Assembly (NCBI GenBank): GCA_018894105.1
Contig: CM032117.1
Coordinates: 32,034,501 to 32,098,500, forward strand
DNA: 64,000 nt
Direction of reading: 5' to 3'
Source: Jacaranda mimosifolia
Lineage: Eukaryota; Streptophyta; Magnoliopsida; Lamiales; Bignoniaceae
The notes under the pieces were generated by a model. That model worked only from the letters and a program-made list of their open reading frames with translations, ran no database searches and was not told the DNA's origin. This document shows, in pieces, positions 56,621 to 64,000 of this stretch (positions are counted from its first letter, which is position 1; each line of letters opens with the position of its first letter). Position numbers and translations under genes: made by a program.

Positions 56621-58839
56621 AACAATTAATAAGTAAGTTGTAATCAAGTTAATTAACAGAGCAGTAGGCCCTCACCTTAAAATCACAAAATGCGAGAGCT
56701 ACTCTGATCTACTAGTCGGCGAAATCCTGCTCCTCATCACCTAATTAGAAGAAAAGGGTTTCTGTCAAAATCCCAGTTGTCCTCTTAATCAAAATTGTAC
56801 TAATAGCAGTCTAAAACTAGTCATTATACTATCGGTACTATTCCTCATTGGTTAGTCTTGACATGATCAATAGGCATTATTCCTAATTATGCCGTTATTA
56901 CGAAAAATATTCTTAGATTTTGCATCGGTTCCGATAAAGAGATACAATTGGGTCCTTAATTGTAGGACTAATCTTGTAACATTACACAAAGTCAATTATA
57001 TTAACGCAACTATTATCAATTACCTAATTACCTAAGTAACTTCAATTACCCAATATTATCATATAACATTTCAAATTCGGGTTCACTAACTTATATAAAT
57101 ATATACATATCTCAATATTTTCCATCAAATCGCGCGTTTTTCCCAACTATACAAAATGTTGCAAGGCTTAGAAGGTATATCCATACAATTTAAACCCATT
57201 TCCATTTTTACCCAATTTCTTGTTATTAGAACGTAATCTCAACGATCAGACTCTGTGCATATGACCACCACGTCAAGATGAAGAAACTATCCTAGCGCCG
57301 CTACTGTCGGAGTTGGTCACCATCACCACTACAAGATGCTCCTCAGCTCCACGAATCATACCCCTCAAACAATTTTTGATTTCGACGTCATTTGGCCAGT
57401 CAACTGGCCGGAAAACTAAAATCTTGCCACCAACGCTGCTGCTTGGTTTTCTTCCAATTTCTTCGTTGTTGGTGGTCTGTTTTGGATGCTCAAGCTACCA
57501 TTGTGACCCTTGAGTTGAGGGCTAGAAACCCATTAGTCACAACCAAGGTTCAGTCACTGGAGATGAGATGCTCTCACTACCGCCATGGCCGAGTTTTTGA
57601 GTTCAATTTTCGGCCACTACACCAGTTAGTTTTCGAACAAAATGGTATTTTTGAGTACCTTGTTTAGAGAGGAGTAAAATGGTGTATAATATGGTAGGTT
57701 TTGTCGTTTTCTGGAGAATGTTGCTGGGGTAGGAAGATGATGGCTTGCGTATGGAAATTTGAAGAAAATGAGAGGTGGAATTGCTATATAAAGGCTATTT
57801 TCTAAAATCACAGATTGACCCCCAAAAGTTCTTCTCAGTTTTCCAATTAAATCTTCCAAAGTTAGAATCAACTTCAATTAAATCCCTCAACTTAATAGGT
57901 ACCTCACATTCACCCCTTTGACCAAAAGTATTTCTAATTGGACCTTCAAAACTCTTAAACATTTTGAAATTAAACTTTTCCTTGTTTACATTTTGACCCC
58001 AAAACTTTTAAAGTCAAATAAAATTTAATAAAAACTTATAAAAATATTATTAAATGAATAGTACCAATAATACGATTCCTAGGGGTGTTACAGATCTCCC
58101 CTCCCCAAAAAAATATTGTCCCTAGATTCTCATCTTCAAGTTGGAGACTTCGGTTAACAGTGGCGCATATACAGTCTCATTCCTAGGTTGCCACGACCAA
58201 ATGTTAACTCATCGCATAGCCATATTGAACATCATTCAATCCCTAATGATGTTTATTTCACTAAGATCTTTAAGAATCTATGCTATCTGGGTTTTCTTAA
58301 CTTATTCATTCTTACTAAGGCATGTGGTGCCACCTTATTTTTGGGGTTTTCTAGAATCACAAAATCATGATTTCGTTATCCATTGTCACTTAAAGTTTTT
58401 GCCTGATTTCCACGGTCGAACTTATAGGAAGTAAGTTAAACTATCCTAATAATGGGTTTTAAACCTTCTTAGTGATCCCATAAAAGCACTGAGCATCTTA
58501 TGCTTCTTTTCGATAAGGTAATCCTTATGCACATCATCACATCTCGTTTCAATACCCAAAGGTTCTCAAATTTCACCATGATTGAGAGCATGCCATTATT
58601 TAATAGATCACAAAATCATTAACAATAAGCGACTAATAACATCACAGGTTCATACTTACATAACATTTACATCAAAGTGTAGTCAGGTTCAAACTTAACA
58701 TACTAAACTTCAAAATAAGTCATCCATTCCCAAGAACTAGCTGCAGTTCACAAAACCAAATATACTCGGTATAGTCACGAACGATACTTTTGTTGCTCCT
58801 TAGACTCCGCCTACGTATAAAATCAAAATATGCGGTATC

Positions 58840-60013
58840 AACTTCTCATCCGACATTCAAGAACTTAGATAAAACCTTAAGCCACATGTTTTTCTTTTCC
58901 CACTGGTGTTGGACCCTTCCTCTTAGGGCAATCTTTCACGAAGTGTTGGTCGCTTACGCAACTTATACACTTACCTTACTTTTTCCAACATCCAGACTCC
59001 TCATGGTTAAATCCCTTGCAGAATCCACATTGTTTCCGTTTCACCCCTTGAGCCAAATTTGCAATCTCACTAGCTTAAGGGGCTCATTGGGCAGTACTTT
59101 CAATCTAAAGTCTCGGTTGCTTTCTTCCAATATCATTATGTCCCTCGAAATGCATCTTTTCCTTGTGTCCCTTATCCTTAATCTTTCGAATTTCCTATAG
59201 CTCTGACTCAAGTTGCAGCACCCTAGTTACTGCTAGATTGATATTTGGCAAATCACAAGTGGCCAAGCCTTGCCTAAGCTCTGACCGCAGCTCTTGTATG
59301 AATCGTCGTGCCTGTCGACCTTCATCATCTTATTTGTAGGAAGCATATTGTATCAATCGGCTAAAAGTAGCCTCCTACTGACTTACAGACTGTGCCCCTT
59401 GTCTAAGGTCCATAAACTTTCTTGCTCTTGCTTGCTTCACCACTTCTGGCACAAATTTACTCATGAGGTCTTGAGTGAAATTTTCCCAAGTTCGGTGGGT
59501 TCCTTCAGCCGTCCATCTTCGATCATTCACCTTCCACCAACTTCAGGTGGAACCCTCCAAAATGAACGTGGCGAATCGAACCTTCTACTCATTTGAATAA
59601 CGCAGTGTCTCAAAAATATTCTCTAAACTCTCGATCTATTCCTTGGCTTTTCTATCATCAAGTTCTCCCAAGAATTTTGGGGGATTGAAACGAAGAAATC
59701 GCTCCAAGGCTTTATCTTCTGCAACTGTTTCTGCTATCCCTGCTCTATCTACCGGTTGGTGGTCATGCTATCTGAACCTCTGTTCTCCTTAATGAATAGG
59801 TTCTGTTGGTAGATCTATAGCCGGTTGGTCAATCGGAGGAGTTTGTGAAACTTTCTCATTCGGCAAAGGTTGTTGGTAGGCAGGTATTTCCCACCTAGGA
59901 GCTCGTGGTATGTTGGCCTGCCGACCAGGTGGTCTTTCCTTACGGCCTACCAGGGTGGGACCGAGTGCATCAGCACTTCCGCATGAAGCCATCACACGAT
60001 CGATATTTCCCAA
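58840..60013 (-). pseudogene. gag relic of the 54.7-64 kb element
   Basis: The minus-strand frame opens at ATG 60013 with a Pro/Arg/Gln-rich leader to 59789 and a stop. It then continues in pieces as ALERFLRFNPPKFLGELDDR (about 59715-59660), SWWKVNDRRWTAEGTHRTWE (about 59540-59480), SKFVPEVVKQAR and RLIQYAS (about 59360). A decayed knuckle region lies at about 59050-58890. At least six stops or frameshifts are present. It is the particle protein of a plant gypsy element, now inactive. The downstream neighbour should be protease/pol, but the polypurine tract follows at about 58112. Confidence 0.8.
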
Positions 60014-60879
60014 ATATCTCTACGCCTACTATCATGAATTGAAATAATTCCTCAATCCTCAATCCTTTCGAATTTCTCAAGTTTACGAAGAGTAAAAGAA
60101 GAGAAAAGTAAGTTTAACGAGATTCAACATGCTCATAGCAGTAAAAGAAAGGAAATCCATTATCAAATATCCAAGGTAGTATTCAGGTATATATAGGTTC
60201 AGAGTTTTCAAAACTGGCTAAGCTAACTATTCATCCGATCGCAACCAAAATGTTGAGGTAAGTATAGGGGTATTGCTCGATACGTCTAGATAATCCAGTC
60301 GACACTATGCATCCTAGCGGCCAGAAGTTACTACTATCCTATATACATATGTACAAACGTATCTATGGATACCAAATCATCTATCTCTAATCCTTCACAT
60401 TAGTGATAACAGATTCATAGCCTTATCATCCTCAATAATTCCCATGTTCGTATCATCAAACTCAATCTTCATAGATAATGTCTGCATAACACCAAAATTC
60501 TTAAATAGCATCTTTATTTACAATCACTATACATTCATATGCTGGACATACTTTGACATAACTTAGGTATTCCTTAACTCAAGTATACACATCCAAAACA
60601 TTTCCATAATCAAGCTTATTCCTACAATTCAAGAATTATATCCTATTATCAGATCCGACAATAACTCAGGTTTTCCTTATCCAAAGTGCTTACACCCTAG
60701 ATGATTCCCAATTCGAATTTAATATCTAGTATTCCAAAATTTCACGAAAGACCGTAATCCTAATGTAGCTCAGATATTCTTTAACTCATTCTTTAACTAT
60801 ACTATCCAAGAGTTCCAAATCCGAGGATCATGTCCTAGCGTAGCTCGGGCTTTCCAAACCCAAGCACTGTTACCACCTT

Positions 60880-63800
60880 TGTTGCGCCCCGTTTGGGAGG
60901 TGCCTGCTTCAGCCCAAGGTGCTACTTTAACCAATCTAAAGTCATTCAGACTTCATATTCGATGGGCCCATAAAATTTTTTCACAATCTCCAAGGACAGC
61001 AACATGCTTTAAACTTAAAGCAGCACCACTAAGATACCATAAACATAATATATTCAAACTAGTCGTCTAATATTATACACGACAATTTATATATGTTGCC
61101 AACTTTCAACTCAATTTAACATATCATAACCTCTCCAAGTTAAAGCCTGATGTCCAAGTGATCCCATAAGCACGTTCAAGCACTTGTCCCATTACCAAAT
61201 ATATCCATTAGTCTAACCCTAAAGCTTAAGTCTATCATCGAATCCTATCTAGGAAAATCAAGAAATGCATAGGAGGGTGAGTCTCAAGGACTCAGTGAGG
61301 GATAATAAGTGGCAACTCATAGATTTGTTGAAGAATCAGTAATTCAACAGAGTACTACTAGCATGAAAATAAAGAAAACTTGAATATGCCAGAATAAGAA
61401 TGTTAAAGGTTCAACTATTAATCAATGCCAGCTTGAAAATTGTGACTATTGGCTCATCAGCCTGGTCGTCTCGACCGATCCTGCACGGGAGGTTTAGGGA
61501 CATCTCGACCGATCCCAGTCGGGATGAAGTACCATTGGCTCATATGGCCCGAAACATCAGCCCGATCTAGACTGGGAAACCACTCCAGCCTTATTGCTCC
61601 TGAGTAGAGTATAATTAAGAATAACAATCCCAATAGTATATGCATTTCAATTAATTCAGAGACAACATGCATATCCGATTCTCCTTATACCAAACAATTG
61701 ATTAAAAGTTCAATGGCTCAAGCATAACATCTTGGTAATAACAGTTCGATAACAGAATAGTAACCGAACAGTCAAATAACATAGCAGTCAAATAAAAAAA
61801 TAATTACATAATAGAGCAATCAAAAATAAATCAATCAGATAATAGAACAGTCAGATAACAAAATAATTGATAACAATACAGTCAATAATAGAATAGTCGA
61901 TAACAATTTCTAGTTAAATTGGTCATAATAGCACGTCTTGAGCTCAACGGCTGGGATTAACATAACAGGCTTTCCATAACAGCACATCCCGAGCATAATA
62001 GCTACGATCAACATATCAAGCTTATCAATTTTCCATATTTCTATCATTCCAAACATGTCCACACATCCCGAGCTCAACTGCTGGGAACAACTTAATAGAC
62101 TTAACAGTACGTCCCGAGCATAACAACTGGGATCAACTTATCAACACGATTCAAATAAGCCGACATGGCGAATCAACAATATAGAAACAAATCATGTAAG
62201 CCGACAAGGTCAAACATGTGATAGCAGAATGAATTCATTCTGATCGATATCGAATACAATAACGACATGTTCTGGGCATCAAAACAAAAATGATCAATTT
62301 GAATCAAGGTACGAATAACTAAACAAAACCCTCATAGGGTATACAAAATGATTAACTGATACAATTCACGAGCTCAAACGAGATTAACCCTCACGGGGGT
62401 GCACAAACGATTACCAAAGTAGTAGAACTTTACAGGTTTCAACAATCAATAACAGATACAATTCAATCGATATAAATACTGGAGCGGTAGAACCTCACAG
62501 GGTTCAGAATTCAACAATAAACAATAATGGTAGTTAAGACAATAGAACCTCATGGGGTCAGAAAGCAACAATAACAATAATCAGATTAGATGTCAAGCGA
62601 CAGAACCTCATAGGGTTCAGAAAATCAACAATAAATGATAGTCAAGACAGTAGAACCTCACAGGGTTCATAAATTAGCAATAAACGATAATAATAGTCAA
62701 TGACAGGTATCCGAACAATGGAACCTCACAGTATTCAATCACGATGCAATTACTTTACCAAAATAATTACCAGATTAGTGGATCCTCACAGGGTACAACA
62801 ATTAATGAGTAAGCTATAATCAAGTTAATTACCAGAGCAGTAGGCCCTCACCTTAAAATCACGAAATACGAGAGCTACTCTAATCTACTAGTTAGTGAAA
62901 TCTTGATGCTCGTTACCTAATCAAAAGAAAGGGGTTTCTATCAAAATCCCCGTTGTCCTCATAATCAAATCATACTAATAGTAGTCTAAAACTAGTCATT
63001 ATACTATCGATACTATTCCTCAGTGATTAGTCTTAACATGATCGATATGTATTATTCCTAAGTATGCTGTTATTATGGAAAATATTCTTGGGTTTTGTAT
63101 CAGTTTCGATAAAGAGATACATTTGGGTCCTTAATTATAGAACTAATCTTGTAACGTTACACAAAGTCATTTATATTAATGCAATTGTTATTAATAGTCC
63201 AAATTCACCACTGAGTACTCATTTATACAAAATTAGAACCTAATTACCTAATTAACTTCAATTACCCATGATTATCATATAACATTTCAAATTCGGATTC
63301 ACTGACTTATATAAATATATAGATATCTCAATGTTTTTGATCAAATTGTGCGTTTTTCTCGATTATACAAAATGTTGCAAGGCTTGGAAGGAATATACAT
63401 ACGATGCATACAATTTAAACCCATTTCCATTTTTACCCAATTTCTTGTTATCGGAATGTAATCTCGACGATCAGACTTCGTGCGTACGACCACCACGTCG
63501 AGATGAACAAATTATCCTAGTGCCGCTGCTGCCGAAGTTGGTCACCATCACCACCAGAAGATGCTCCTCAACTCTACGAATCAAACCCCTCAAACAACTT
63601 TTGATTCGACGCCATTTGGCCAGTCAACTGGCCGAAAAACTAAAATCCCGCCACCAACACCGCCGCTCGATTTTCTTCCAATTTCTTCACCGTTGGTGGT
63701 CCCATTTCGGACGCTCAAGCTACCGTTTTGATCCTTGAGTTGAGGGCTACAAAACGTACTAATCACAACAAGGTTCAATTGCTGGAGATGAGAGACCCAT

Positions 63801-64000
63801 CACTACCGCCATGGCCAAGTTTTTGAGTTTAATTTTCGGCTACTACACTAGTTAGTTTTGGAAGAAAATGGTATTTTTGAGTACCTTTTTCAGAGAAGAG
63901 TAAAATGGTGTATAATGTGGTGGGTTTTATCGTTCGCTGGAGAATGTTGCTGAAGGAGGAAGATAATGGTTTGCATATGGAAATTTAAAGAAAATGAGGA
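60880..64000 (-). repeat. 5' LTR (right copy), partial
   Basis: Starts TGTTGCGCCCC at 60880 next to the primer site and runs to the window edge (3121 of about 3375 bp). It aligns with 54718 onward throughout, with many substitutions and small indels. For example, an extra block (about 61780-61850, AACAGTCAAATAACATAGCA type) and one near 62375-62405 are absent from the left copy. Confidence 0.9.

Larger units (their letters stand above)
54718..58092 (-). repeat. 3' LTR (left copy) of the 54.7-64 kb element
   Basis: 3375 bp, TGTAGCGTCCC...GGGGTGTTACA on +. It contains two minisatellites (about 55740-55985 and 56238-56620) and a TATA-like sequence near 57680 (minus strand). Frames within it recur in the second LTR and are not genes. 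Confidence 0.92.
54718..64000 (-). mobile_element. gag-only LTR retrotransposon, cut by the window end
   Basis: An LTR at 54718-58092 and a second copy starting at 60880 and running off the window are related throughout (both open with GGGAGGTGCCTGCTTCA-type sequence). On the minus strand the LTR starts TGTAACACCCC. The polypurine tract (minus) is at about 58112-58093, TTTTTTTGGGGAGGGGAG. The primer site (minus) near 60875-60858 is degenerate: TGGTAACAGTGCTTGGG. The interior (2787 bp) holds one gag relic and no pol. LTR plan, interior length and gag are like those of the 39.7-48.7 kb element, so the two are sister families. Confidence 0.9.

Noticed and set aside
58790..59596. Plus-strand ORFs of 136 and 100 residues
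   Set aside because: Shadows of the minus-strand gag relic of the 54.7-64 kb element.

Overview
This is a gene-poor, AT-rich stretch of a flowering-plant nuclear genome, probably a dicot. Plant-type LTR retrotransposons with initiator-Met tRNA primer sites, CACTA, hAT and PIF/Harbinger DNA transposons, LINE remains and a GT-AG intron-bearing gene relic account for most of it. I found no rRNA, no functional tRNA, no CRISPR array, no bacterial-type operon and no convincingly intact host gene.

Layout. (1) About 1.77-10.4 kb: a decayed Ty1/copia element on the + strand without a recognisable 5' LTR. Its reverse transcriptase is split by a 4.15-kb insertion (4488-8635) that I read as a related solo LTR in opposite orientation, carrying a giant inverted duplication of its own distal part (arms about 1.9 kb). 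(2) 10768-18496: a complete, very young Ty3/gypsy-type element with 1931-bp LTRs that appear to differ at only two bases and a perfect GAAAA target duplication. It carries an extra coiled-coil/acidic ORF before gag, has lost most of pol, and holds about 1 kb of foreign, antisense, gene-like sequence where pol should be. (3) 18.5-28.6 kb: a CACTA-type terminus, an LTR-like segment, and a multi-exon plant gene relic (about 24.2-27.75 kb) broken by stops, a frameshift and a damaged splice donor. (4) 28629-34221: a short hAT-like element (8-bp TSD ACTGTGTT) into which a 4.9-kb PIF/Harbinger element (TSD TTA) has jumped. (5) 34271-51477: a 17.2-kb CACTA element (TSD TAT) with GTTAC-rich ends. It contains a Tourist-like MITE, a tRNA-like SINE head, a fragment of another CACTA family, a G/C-run island, a 9-kb LTR retrotransposon (39656-48707, minus strand, TSD ATACT) and 1.5 kb of degenerate tandem repeats. 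(6) 51.5-54.7 kb: intergenic sequence with a LINE-type RNase H relic. (7) 54718 to the window end: a second large minus-strand, gag-only LTR retrotransposon related to the 39.7-48.7 kb element, cut by the window edge.

How the parts relate. The window is a nest of insertions whose order can be read from boundaries and target duplications: Harbinger into hAT, LTR element into CACTA, solo LTR into copia. The gypsy insertion at 10.77 kb is clearly the most recent datable event. Three of the LTR elements here are non-autonomous in the same way: LTRs, primer site, polypurine tract and gag are present but no intact pol. They would therefore depend on enzymes supplied by relatives elsewhere. The most unusual objects are the foldback solo LTR, the gypsy element with an antisense foreign insert plus extra ORF, and the element with two tandem gag genes.
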